From contig CAZRWW010000022.1 in assembly GCA_964603725.1 (NCBI GenBank), positions 5,351 through 69,350 of the forward strand: a DNA stretch of 64,000 bases, written 5' to 3'. The notes beneath the pieces were generated by a model. It had not been told where the DNA came from, ran no database searches, and worked only from the letters and a program-made list of their open reading frames with translations. Shown here piece by piece: positions 37,403 through 45,678 of this stretch. Positions within the stretch are counted from its first letter, which is position 1. Each line of letters opens with the position of its first letter. Position numbers and translations under genes: made by a program. The DNA is from CAZDKK01 sp964603725 (GTDB lineage Bacteria > Eisenbacteria > RBG-16-71-46 > CAIMUX01 > WJJG01).

Positions 37403-38479
37403 TCAGGCCGCGGCGGACTGCGCGTCCACGGGCAGGGACACGGTGAAGGTGGTCCCCGCGCCGACCTCGCTGCTCACCGTGATCGCCCCCCCGAGCCGCA
37501 TCATGATCTGCCGGGCGATTACCATGCTCAGTCCCTGTCCCGCGGTGTGGTGATGAATGTCGTCCCGGGCGAAGGCCTCGAACACCCGTGGCAGGAAGTC
37601 CGATCGAATGCCGCAGCCCTGATCCGACACGGCGACTCTGACTGCGCCGCCCTCCACTGTCAGGGCGATGCGGACCTCTCCCCTGGGTGGGCTGAAGCGG
37701 ACCGCGTTGTCCAGGATACTGCCCAGGATCTGATCGAGGCCGCGGGCATCGGTCTGGATCTCTGGACACGGCTGGAGATCCTCGACCAGCCGGATGCCGA
37801 GAGGCGCGCATCGCGCGGCGGCCCGGTCGAGCAGGGGGCGCAGTGCGCTGGCGACGTTGACCGTTTGGAGCGAGGGCTTCCAGGAGCCCGACCACAGCGA
37901 ACCCAGTAGCTGGGCCTTCTCGATCAGCCGGTGGAGGCGTTGAGCGCCGGCGTGGATCAGCTCCGCCAGCTCCTGGCGCTGGGCGGGATCAAGGCTCTCC
38001 TCCATCAGCATCTTGGCGGGACCCAGCATCGTCGTGAGCGGCGTGCGCATCTCGTGGCTGAGCAGGGTGATCACGTCGGTGCGAAAGCGATCGAACTCCT
38101 CGGTCGACTTCAAGCGCAGAAAGACCCCGATCTTCGCCAGCAGCTCCCGGGCCTCGAAGGGCTTGATCAGGTAGTCATCCGCGCCGGCCTCATAGGCCCG
38201 CAGGCGGTCCTCCAGGTCGGAGCGCGAGGAGACCATGATGACCTTGACGTGCTGCAGGTCGGGTTCGCGGCGGATGCGGCGGCAGGTCTCGTGACCGTCG
38301 ATCCCCGGCAGGACGATCTCCAGCAGCACGAGGTCGGGGCGATAGCGGGGGGCGAGCTCCAGCGCCTCTTCGCCCGAGGATGCCAGGGCGCACTCGAAAG
38401 CGTCGCCCAGAGCTCTACGAACGAGCCGGAGATTCATCCGGCTGTCGTCGACCGCCAGAATCCGGGGCTTCCCTTCCAC
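37403..38479 (-). CDS. hybrid receiver-histidine kinase with Glu at the phosphoacceptor site
   Basis: A 358-residue cytoplasmic protein: an N-terminal receiver domain (1-120), a HisKA dimerisation helix with His142 in SHEMRTPL, and a C-terminal HATPase_c domain with DNAVRFSPP, DQGCGI and GQGLSMVIAR boxes. In the receiver the acidic pair is Asp11/Asp12 and the conserved Lys is at 106. The phosphorylated Asp is replaced by Glu54 (LVLLEIVLPG), so the domain cannot be normally phosphorylated and may sit in an active-like state. The start is GTG with GGAG upstream. No membrane segment. The partner regulator is not adjacent. Confidence 0.85.
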   Translation of the reverse strand: MEGKPRILAVDDSRMNLRLVRRALGDAFECALASSGEEALELAPRYRPDLVLLEIVLPGIDGHETCRRIRREPDLQHVKVIMVSSRSDLEDRLRAYEAGADDYLIKPFEARELLAKIGVFLRLKSTEEFDRFRTDVITLLSHEMRTPLTTMLGPAKMLMEESLDPAQRQELAELIHAGAQRLHRLIEKAQLLGSLWSGSWKPSLQTVNVASALRPLLDRAAARCAPLGIRLVEDLQPCPEIQTDARGLDQILGSILDNAVRFSPPRGEVRIALTVEGGAVRVAVSDQGCGIRSDFLPRVFEAFARDDIHHHTAGQGLSMVIARQIMMRLGGAITVSSEVGAGTTFTVSLPVDAQSAAA

Positions 38480-38794
38480 CAGACATCTCCGGCCGGGCCC
38501 AGCGGACGGTGTTCCACCCGCCCGCGCAGGCTGCCTCACGTTGCGCAAATCACATGCCCTGCCAGCACATGAAAGATCGGCCCGGGGGCCGCCCAGCCTT
38601 AGGGCCGGGCCGCCGACCCGGCCCCCGCGCAGGACTGCCCCGGCGGGGCGCGGGCGCGCCGCAGCGGCCGATCCCCAACGCGCGATGATGAGAAGCATCC
38701 CATGGCCGATCTCGGCCACTGGCCGCCGCGGCGGTTGCAGCCTGGGCGGGAGTGTGAAACCATTGGGACCGTGCCAACCCTGGGAGGTCTGAAG
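38480..38794. other. divergent intergenic region before the C1B peptidase
   Basis: About 315 bp between the hybrid kinase (minus) and the cysteine peptidase (plus). An 8-bp stem GGGCCGGG/CCCGGCCC at 38602-38624 with a 7-base loop is the only structure I can point to. No consensus promoter is evident. Confidence 0.45.
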
Positions 38795-40099
38795 ATGCTC
38801 GCATCGCAATCGAAGGCGGGCCGCGTCCTCGGCGCGCTGTTGGGCGCCCTGCTGGCGAGTGGCGTCACGCCTGGGTCTCGCGCGGAGGACCAGCGCACGC
38901 CGCCGCCGATCTACAAGCCGGCCTACCGGTACCCGGAGTTCGACGAAATGCGCGCGGCGCGCGAGGCGGCGCAAGCCCGCCGGGACTCGCTGCGGCAGGC
39001 CGTGGACGAGCGCTACCGCGAGGAGGACAAGCGCGCGCGGCAGGAGAAGCGCGAGCTGCGACTCGACTGGAGCGGCGTCGACAAGCCCGGGGCCCTCGAG
39101 GAGTTCGCCACGCAGTTCCACCTTCCGCCAGTCCCGCAGTACAACACCGGCACCTGCTGGGCGTTCTGCTCGATCTCGCTGATGGAATCCGAAGTGCACC
39201 GCCTCACCGGGCGCGCGATCAAGCTCTCGGAGATGTGGGTGGTGTACTGGGAGTATGTCGAGAAGGCTCGCCGGTTCGTGCGGGAATGCGGCCACTCGGC
39301 CTTCGGGCAGGGGTCGCAAGACCATGGCACGCAGGAGGTCTTTCGCCTCTACGGCGCGGTCCCGATCGAGGCCTACCGCGGCGTGGAAGCTGGACAAGAG
39401 CGGCATGATCACGAGAATCTCTCCGACGAGTTGAAGCGGTTCCTGGAGTGGGTGCGCGCCAACAACTACTGGGACGAGGAGCAGGCGATCGTGCACGTGC
39501 GCGCGATCCTGGACAGCTATCTCGGTCCTCCGCCGACCTCGTTCAGCTATGAGGACTCCAGCTACACGCCCATCGAATTCCGCGATCAGGTGCTGAGGAT
39601 CAATCCCGAGGATTACGTCAGCGTGGTATCCACCCTGTCGGGGCCATTCGGCCAGCACATGCTCTTCGACGCGTACGACAACTGGCGCCGCCGGGGGGAC
39701 TTCCTCAATCTGTCGTTGGACGAGTTCTATGACGTGATCAAGTCTTCGCTGGCCGCCGGGTACACCTTGGCCATGGGCGGTGATGTCAGTGAGCCCGGTC
39801 TGGACGGCATGGAGGACGCCGCGGTGATCCCTTCGTGGGACATCCCCAGCGCTTTCATCGATCAAAGCAGTCGCGAGTATCGGATCGACAACGAGACGAC
39901 CGGCGATGACCACGGCGTCCATGTCGTGGGCTACTGCCGGCGCGGCGACCGAGATTGGTTCCTGGTCAAGGACAGCAATCGCAGCTCGCGTCTGGGCAAG
40001 TTCAAGGGCTACTACTTCTACGATGGAGACTACATCAAGCTGAAGATGCTCAGCTTCATGGTTCACAAAGACCGCCTGGCCGGTAAGCTGCCGGGCTGA
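38795..40099 (+). CDS. secreted C1B-type (bleomycin-hydrolase-like) cysteine peptidase
   Basis: A 434-residue papain-fold peptidase with a signal peptide (hydrophobic residues about 11-30, cleavage near SRA). A charged helical pro-like region rich in Arg, Glu and Ala precedes the catalytic domain. The catalytic Cys121 is in NTGTCWAFCS and the His is in GDDHGVHVVGY (373). The third active-site position, usually Asn in KNSW, reads KDSN, a variant known in bacterial members. GGGAGG lies upstream of the ATG. A urocanate hydratase gene follows after 38 bp in the same direction. Substrate unknown. Confidence 0.8.
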   Translation: MLASQSKAGRVLGALLGALLASGVTPGSRAEDQRTPPPIYKPAYRYPEFDEMRAAREAAQARRDSLRQAVDERYREEDKRARQEKRELRLDWSGVDKPGALEEFATQFHLPPVPQYNTGTCWAFCSISLMESEVHRLTGRAIKLSEMWVVYWEYVEKARRFVRECGHSAFGQGSQDHGTQEVFRLYGAVPIEAYRGVEAGQERHDHENLSDELKRFLEWVRANNYWDEEQAIVHVRAILDSYLGPPPTSFSYEDSSYTPIEFRDQVLRINPEDYVSVVSTLSGPFGQHMLFDAYDNWRRRGDFLNLSLDEFYDVIKSSLAAGYTLAMGGDVSEPGLDGMEDAAVIPSWDIPSAFIDQSSREYRIDNETTGDDHGVHVVGYCRRGDRDWFLVKDSNRSSRLGKFKGYYFYDGDYIKLKMLSFMVHKDRLAGKLPG

Positions 40100-40137
40100 C
40101 AGCGTGGTCCCAGCCGCCGCTGGGAGAGGAGTCGGTC

Positions 40138-42162
40138 ATGATCAGCAACAGCGCCATCGCCCAGGCGATGACGATCAGGCTCGACGACGACCTGCCGGAG
40201 CGCCCCGAGTTCATCCCGGGCATTCGCCGCGCCCCGGACCGGGGTTTCACGCTCACTCCGGAGGAGACCCGCACCGCGCTCAAGAACGCCCTGCGTTACG
40301 TTCCTCCGCAGCACCACGAGCGGCTGGCGCCCGAGTTTCTGGAGGAGCTCACCACGCGCGGTCGCATCTACGGTTATCGCTTTCGCCCGCCCGGCCACTT
40401 CCAGGGCCGACCGATCGATACCTACCGAGGGGCGTGCATCGAGGGCCGGGCGTGTCAGGTCATGATCGACAACAACCTGGACTTCGATGTGGCGCTCTAC
40501 CCCTACGAGCTGGTGACCTACGGCGAGACGGGACAGGTCTGCCAGAACTGGATGCAGTACCGCCTGGTGCGGAAGTACCTGGAGGCGGTCACGCCGGATC
40601 AGACACTGGTGCTCCACTCGGGACACCCGCTGGGCCTCTTCCGCTCGCGGCCCGAGGCGCCGCGGGTGATTCTGACCAACGGCCTGATGGTCGGGATGTT
40701 CGATACGCAGCAAGAGTGGCATCGGGCCATGCAGCTCGGGGTCGCCAACTACGGGCAGATGACCGCCGGAGGCTGGATGTACATCGGTCCGCAGGGGATC
40801 GTGCACGGGACCTTCAGCACGATCCTGAACGCCGGGCGGATCAAGCTGGGCATCGCGGAGCAGGGCGATCTGCGCGGCCACCTGTTCGTCTCCTCCGGGC
40901 TGGGCGGGATGAGCGGCGCGCAGCCCAAGGCGGTCGAGATCGCGGGGGGCGTGGGGATCATCGCCGAGGTCGATCGCTCGCGCATCGAGACGCGCCACAG
41001 CCAGGGCTGGGTGGGTCACGTGACCGCGGATCTGGACGAGGCGCTGCGGATTGCCGGCGAGCGCCTGCGGCGCCGGGAGCCCGCCTCGATCGCCTACCAC
41101 GGCAATGTGGTGGATCTGCTCGAGCACTGCGTGGCGCGGGACATCCACGTGCCGCTGCTCTCGGACCAGACCTCGTGTCACGCTCCCTACGACGGCGGCT
41201 ACTGCCCCCAGGGATTGACGTTCGAGGAACGAACCGAGATGATGCGCGGCGACAGGGGGCGCTTCTGCAGCCTCGTCGACCGCAGCCTGCGGCGACACTA
41301 CGAGCTCATCAAGACGCTGGTCGAGCGCGGCACGTACTTCTTCGACTACGGCAATTCCTTCATGAAGGCGGTCTTCGACGCCGGGGTGGCCGAGATCTGT
41401 CGCAACGGGCACGATCCCCGCGATGGGTTCATCTTTCCCTCGTATGTCGAGGATATCATGGGCCCGATTCTGTTCGACTACGGCTATGGGCCCTTCCGCT
41501 GGCTCTGCCTGAGCGGAAAGCCCGAGGATCTGGTCCGCACCGACCGCGCCGCCATGGAGTGCATCGATCCCGACCGGCGGAGTCAAGACCATGACAACTG
41601 GGCCTGGATCCGCGATGCCGGAAAGAACAAGCTCGTCGTCGGGATGCCCGCGCGCATCCTGTACCAGGACGCCCTGGGCCGCGTGAAGATCGCCCTGAAG
41701 TTCAACGAGCTCGTCCGCCAGGGCGAGGTCGGGCCCATCATGCTGGGCCGCGATCACCACGACACGGGCGGCACCGACTCGCCCTTCCGCGAGACTGCCA
41801 ACATCAAGGACGGCAGCAACGTGATGGCCGACATGGCCACGCACTGCTTCGCCGGCAACGCCGCGCGCGGCATGAGCCTGATCGCCTTGCACAACGGCGG
41901 TGGCGTCGGCATCGGCAAGGCGATCAACGGAGGCTTCGGCCTGGTGCTCGACGGCACGCTCGCCAAGGACGAGGTGATTCGCTCGGCGATGGCGTGGGAC
42001 GTGATGGGCGGTGTCGCGCGTCGGGCGTGGGCGCGAAACGAGCACGCGATCGAGACCAGTATCGAGTACAACGATCTGGCACAGGGCGATCACATCACGT
42101 TGCCGTTTCTATCCGACGACGACCTGATCGAGCGCACCGTGGCGCGGGGGATGCGTTCGTAG
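40138..42162 (+). CDS. hutU: urocanate hydratase, long form
   Basis: A 674-residue NAD-dependent urocanate hydratase, which converts urocanate to imidazolone propionate in histidine degradation. Family hallmarks include ALRYVPPQHHE, GHPLGLFRS, NYGQMTAGGWMYIGPQG, GRIKLGIAEQGD, SGLGGMSGAQPKA and YFFDYGNSFMK. At 674 residues it matches the long form found in animals and a subset of bacteria rather than the usual bacterial HutU of about 555. No hutH, hutI or hutG is in the window. GGAGAGGAG precedes the ATG. Confidence 0.92.
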   Translation: MISNSAIAQAMTIRLDDDLPERPEFIPGIRRAPDRGFTLTPEETRTALKNALRYVPPQHHERLAPEFLEELTTRGRIYGYRFRPPGHFQGRPIDTYRGACIEGRACQVMIDNNLDFDVALYPYELVTYGETGQVCQNWMQYRLVRKYLEAVTPDQTLVLHSGHPLGLFRSRPEAPRVILTNGLMVGMFDTQQEWHRAMQLGVANYGQMTAGGWMYIGPQGIVHGTFSTILNAGRIKLGIAEQGDLRGHLFVSSGLGGMSGAQPKAVEIAGGVGIIAEVDRSRIETRHSQGWVGHVTADLDEALRIAGERLRRREPASIAYHGNVVDLLEHCVARDIHVPLLSDQTSCHAPYDGGYCPQGLTFEERTEMMRGDRGRFCSLVDRSLRRHYELIKTLVERGTYFFDYGNSFMKAVFDAGVAEICRNGHDPRDGFIFPSYVEDIMGPILFDYGYGPFRWLCLSGKPEDLVRTDRAAMECIDPDRRSQDHDNWAWIRDAGKNKLVVGMPARILYQDALGRVKIALKFNELVRQGEVGPIMLGRDHHDTGGTDSPFRETANIKDGSNVMADMATHCFAGNAARGMSLIALHNGGGVGIGKAINGGFGLVLDGTLAKDEVIRSAMAWDVMGGVARRAWARNEHAIETSIEYNDLAQGDHITLPFLSDDDLIERTVARGMRS

Positions 42163-42259
42163 AAGCTGTGCGCGGGCGGGCGTGGCCATTGACGCCGTGG
42201 CGCGCGTGAGACCATCGCAGAGGCCGCAGTCGCTCGCGATCCCTGCGAGGCGGTCTGGG

Positions 42260-43381
42260 TCAGTACAACAGGTGCACCTGGACCTCGGTCTGCAGCAGGT
42301 CATCCGCCTTTCCGGCGGCATTCTGCTCGTTGTGCCAGTTGCAGGCGAAGCGCAATCGGAGGAAGGGGTAAGTGAAGAGCTCGAGGCCCGCTCCCACGCG
42401 CTCGCGCATGCCGGTCAGCAGGTCGACGTCGGGGTCGGTGAAGTCGTAGGTGCCGAGGAGATCGATCCCCCGCGCGACGCTCACGGCGAACTCGTTCGAG
42501 AAGGTCCAGCGCGTCAGATTGCCGCCGGCGGGGCGATCGCGGCGCAGCCAGCCCAACTCGCCCACCCAAGTGCAGGGCCCCAGATCCACAGACCAGAAGG
42601 GCCCCGACAGGGTCGCGGCCGCGCCCTCGGCGTCACTCCTCCAGAGCGACCCGCCCGCGCAGAATGCCGCCCCGGCCAACCGCAGCCGCGCGCTCGCCCG
42701 CGCGGCGCCGGCCACGCGCCGGTCGCTGTCGCGCGTCGAACCCGGCGCGCCGTTCAGGACGGCCGCCTGCAGGGCCCACGCGCCGGGGGAGAATCCCACT
42801 TCGAGACCCACGTCGGTGTGGCCCGGCGGGGCAAGACCCTGGGCTTCGCGCACGAAGGCCGTGTGGTCCGCCAGGCGCCACCCGTAGGGGGGCGCGAAGC
42901 GCCCGGCCCGCAGGTAGCCGCCGGCCGGCAGTAGGTGGGCTGTGCCGAAGACCTCGTAGCTGCCCGATATCCCGCGGTCGAAGTAGGCCGCGAAGCGCTC
43001 ATCGAGCTGGAACGCCAGGTAGATGTCGCCCTGCATCTGCAGGAAGTTGCCCGGTGTGCGACCGTCATCGTAGTAGTGATGGATGGTGCGCAGGTCGAAA
43101 CCGATGCTGAGGCTCCGCCCAATGGCGGGATCGAGCCGCTCCAGCTCTTCGGCCGGAAGCGGATAGCGCGCGAGCTCCTGGGGCACGATGTACTGAGCGG
43201 CGTAGGCGCTGCGCATGCCGCCGCCCGAGGGGTCATGGTGACAAAGACCGCAGCTCTGCTGGTAGCGGGCCGCGTAGCGCGGAACCGCGTGCGCCGGCCA
43301 GGCGGCCGCGATGATGAGCGCGCACACCGCCCACACCGCCCACAACCGGGGATGCTCGCTCCTGCTTCCGTGGACGCTCAT
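42260..43381 (-). CDS. secreted protein with one c-type haem motif and a beta-rich, barrel-like C-terminus
   Basis: A 373-residue exported protein. The signal peptide ends at AHA (residue 32), then a single CxxCH motif (CGLCHH, Cys44-His48) suggests covalent haem. The remainder alternates hydrophobic and polar residues in aromatic-rich strands (for example YLRAGRFAPPYGWRL and GIDLLGTYDFTDPDVDL). It ends in a Tyr, resembling an outer-membrane beta-barrel. It could be a porin-cytochrome-like electron conduit component. First of a minus-strand series of secreted haem-motif proteins when read from the right. GAGGGAGCC precedes the ATG. Confidence 0.65.
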   Translation of the reverse strand: MSVHGSRSEHPRLWAVWAVCALIIAAAWPAHAVPRYAARYQQSCGLCHHDPSGGGMRSAYAAQYIVPQELARYPLPAEELERLDPAIGRSLSIGFDLRTIHHYYDDGRTPGNFLQMQGDIYLAFQLDERFAAYFDRGISGSYEVFGTAHLLPAGGYLRAGRFAPPYGWRLADHTAFVREAQGLAPPGHTDVGLEVGFSPGAWALQAAVLNGAPGSTRDSDRRVAGAARASARLRLAGAAFCAGGSLWRSDAEGAAATLSGPFWSVDLGPCTWVGELGWLRRDRPAGGNLTRWTFSNEFAVSVARGIDLLGTYDFTDPDVDLLTGMRERVGAGLELFTYPFLRLRFACNWHNEQNAAGKADDLLQTEVQVHLLY

Positions 43382-43448
43382 GGCTCCCTCCTGAGGCGAG
43401 TCGACCGGCAACCACCCGTTCTCTGAGCAGCTCAGCGGGCGCCGCGTG

Positions 43449-43877
43449 TCAATTGTCCCGCGCGCCCTCCTCGATCCACTGGCGAATCTCGGCGATCTGG
43501 CCAGCTGGCAGCCCGCCGCCGGGCGGCATCAGCGACGCGCCTTGGGCGCCGGTGAGCCGGTGATAGAGGTACGAGCTGTCCGGTTCATTCGGCAGGACGC
43601 GCTTGAGGGCGGGTCGCTGCTGGGCGGGCACGTTCACCAGCGCGGCGTAGCTCTGCCCCGGGCTCAGATCGAGGTCTGCGGATGGCGCGCCGCCGCCATG
43701 GCACCCGGCGCTCGCGCAGGAGCCGGTGAAGATCGGCTGGACGATGTCCGCGAAGGACACCTCCTCGCTGACACCACCGTTGGGCTGCGTGTTCTTGTCG
43801 CCGCGATCGGAGCAGCCGAACGAGAGACCAACCCACACCACTGCGACCAGGGCCAGACACCTCGCGGCTGCGATCAT
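43449..43877 (-). CDS. small lipoprotein with a CX4CH cytochrome-type motif
   Basis: A 142-residue lipoprotein. The lipobox is LSFGC (Cys22). The mature part has VQPIFTGSCASAGCHGGG with Cys54, Cys59 and His60, a CX4CH haem-type motif, then a Pro-rich SLMPPGGGLPAGQIAEIRQWI, the conserved axial-Met region of planctomycete-type cytochrome c domains (LMPPGG). Probably an electron carrier on the membrane. GGGGGA precedes the ATG. It lies between a haem-motif barrel protein and a YceI protein on the same strand. Confidence 0.75.
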   Translation of the reverse strand: MIAAARCLALVAVVWVGLSFGCSDRGDKNTQPNGGVSEEVSFADIVQPIFTGSCASAGCHGGGAPSADLDLSPGQSYAALVNVPAQQRPALKRVLPNEPDSSYLYHRLTGAQGASLMPPGGGLPAGQIAEIRQWIEEGARDN

Positions 43878-43942
43878 ACCGTCCCCCCTTCGAGTTCAGA
43901 CGCCTATCTGATTGGAGACCCACGGCGCGTAGACCCGGCCGC

Positions 43943-44566
43943 CTACGGCGCGCGGGCGGCCAGCGCGCGGAACGTGATCTGCTGCTCATCGGCGACTTTG
44001 AGCGCCAAGAACTGCGGTCGCGGGATGTCGAAGTCGCTGAGCTTGATCGTGAAGCGGCACTCGATGCCGAGCCGCTCGTTGCCGGGGAGCACCTCGCGAA
44101 TGACGCTCACGGGCGCTCGCAGGGTACGCTCAACGCCGTGCAAGGCGAGCGATCCCTCGATCTCGAGCGTCACACCCTCGTTCGGGGGCAGGCTCAGCGG
44201 GTGTGCTCCGACAATGCGAGCCCCACGAAAGACGGCCTGGGGAAAGCGCTTCGTGGCGAGGTGATTGTCGCGCATGTGCCGATCGCGCAGCTCAATGCCC
44301 GTCTTCAGACTGGCGAGGTCGACCTCCAGGTACACCGTGACGCTGTCTCCCAGGGCCGCCGGATCCAGAACGATCTCTCCGCCGGCCTGTCGCGTGGTGC
44401 CGCCGAACGACTCGAGCGGGGCCTTGGAATCGAAGCGCACCAGCGTGGCCCCGTCCCCCGGGGTCACGACGAAGCGAACTTCCTCGCCGGCGCACACGGT
44501 CACAGAGACAGCCGTCGCCAACCCCAGAACGATGCCTGTTCTACATGAGGATGTCAGGCCGCGCAT
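43943..44566 (-). CDS. YceI-family periplasmic protein
   Basis: A 207-residue protein with an N-terminal signal peptide. It carries the YceI lipocalin-like fold: VDLASLKTGIELRDRHMRDNHLATKRFPQ is the family signature (shown here in part: RDRHMRDNHL), followed by TLEIEGSLALHGVERTL and a late FTIKLSDFDIP. Members bind amphiphilic molecules such as polyisoprenoids in the periplasm. It sits among secreted haem-motif proteins, which fits a role in lipid or quinone handling near an electron-transfer chain (inference). Confidence 0.82.
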   Translation of the reverse strand: MRGLTSSCRTGIVLGLATAVSVTVCAGEEVRFVVTPGDGATLVRFDSKAPLESFGGTTRQAGGEIVLDPAALGDSVTVYLEVDLASLKTGIELRDRHMRDNHLATKRFPQAVFRGARIVGAHPLSLPPNEGVTLEIEGSLALHGVERTLRAPVSVIREVLPGNERLGIECRFTIKLSDFDIPRPQFLALKVADEQQITFRALAARAP

Positions 44567-44625
44567 GCGATCATCCTTGTCTGCGTCCTGGGCGGTCCAG
44601 GGCCGCGCCAATCCTCGACGCGGGC

Positions 44626-45495
44626 TTACTGAAGCACCACCAGGCGCAAGAAGTGGTCTTCCTGCGACACCTGCAATCGGCACAGATAAACGCCGGCCGC
44701 GACGTGCGCGCCTTCGGCCGTGCGCCCGTCCCAGTGCACGACGCGCCGACCGGCCGGCATCCGGCCATGCAGAAGCTCGGCCACGCTGCGTCCGCTGGAT
44801 TCGAAGACGGCGAGGGACACGTCATCTTCCGCCTGAAGGTCAAACGAGATCAGGGTGCCGACTCGGAACGGATTGGGCCACGCTCCCAGGCTGATGGTCC
44901 GAGCTGCAGCGGGCTGTTCCTCCACATCCGTGGCCTCGAAGGCGGATGTCAACGTGGATGTGTAAATGTAGTCGCCCGCCGTCGTGCCGCTGTTGTTGGC
45001 CGCATTGCCGGCGGCGTAGAAGACGACCTGAGCCGGCGGGCTCTCGGCCGGGGCGTTCCAGCGGAATGTCCAACTCACCGGGCCGGGGTCGCCCGTGAAG
45101 TTGCCCGCCAGCGTTTGTTTCACATAGCTCTTGCCCTGAAACAGCGACAGCTGCGTGTTGATCGGATCGGTGATTGTGCAGGTTCCCAGCGTGAGCGGGC
45201 TGCACTCGAAACCCCAGCGAAGCTGGCCAGGATCGGACAGCACGACGGTAATGAGGTAGGAGACGCCGGCGTGGTAGAACTCCGGGCCCAGAATGGTCAG
45301 CCAGCCGTCGCCGCTGTTGAGCGGAAAGCTGCTGTGGCAGTTGCGGCAGGTGCCTTCGCCCGGCGCGCCCGTGTGGCCATCGGGCGGATTGTCGGAGTAG
45401 GCGTGAGAGACGGAAGGACGCAGGGCGGGCATGAGGGCCAGGCAGGCGGTGAGGGCGAGACGCACGATCCGAGAATCTCGTTGGTCGACGCGCAT
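44626..45495 (-). CDS. secreted protein with choice-of-anchor V-like domain and FlgD-like C-terminus
   Basis: A 289-residue exported protein. After a signal peptide ending in SHA (residue 32), the mature start GHTGAPGEGTCRNCHSS carries a CxxCH motif (Cys50-His54) in the setting of the choice-of-anchor V family, a Reeler-like beta-sandwich. The last about 75 residues (PNPFRVGTLISFDLQ ... WDGRTAEGAHVAAGVYLCRL) form a FlgD/T9SS-type Ig-like C-terminal domain used for surface sorting in FCB bacteria. GGAGG precedes the ATG. Ligand unknown. Confidence 0.78.
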   Translation of the reverse strand: MRVDQRDSRIVRLALTACLALMPALRPSVSHAYSDNPPDGHTGAPGEGTCRNCHSSFPLNSGDGWLTILGPEFYHAGVSYLITVVLSDPGQLRWGFECSPLTLGTCTITDPINTQLSLFQGKSYVKQTLAGNFTGDPGPVSWTFRWNAPAESPPAQVVFYAAGNAANNSGTTAGDYIYTSTLTSAFEATDVEEQPAAARTISLGAWPNPFRVGTLISFDLQAEDDVSLAVFESSGRSVAELLHGRMPAGRRVVHWDGRTAEGAHVAAGVYLCRLQVSQEDHFLRLVVLQ

Positions 45496-45678
45496 GATGA
45501 GCCTCCTTTGAAGCGGATGACGCCCAGAAGCCCAACGGCATGGAGTGTCGCGTGCGAGACGAACCTGATGATACACCTCCCGGCCGGTGCGCGCCAGCGC
45601 TGAAGCGGAATGAACGCGAACCTATCGAAGGCTGATGCGACCGAACGCGCGAACGCAATCAGGTCGCATCGGGGCAAG

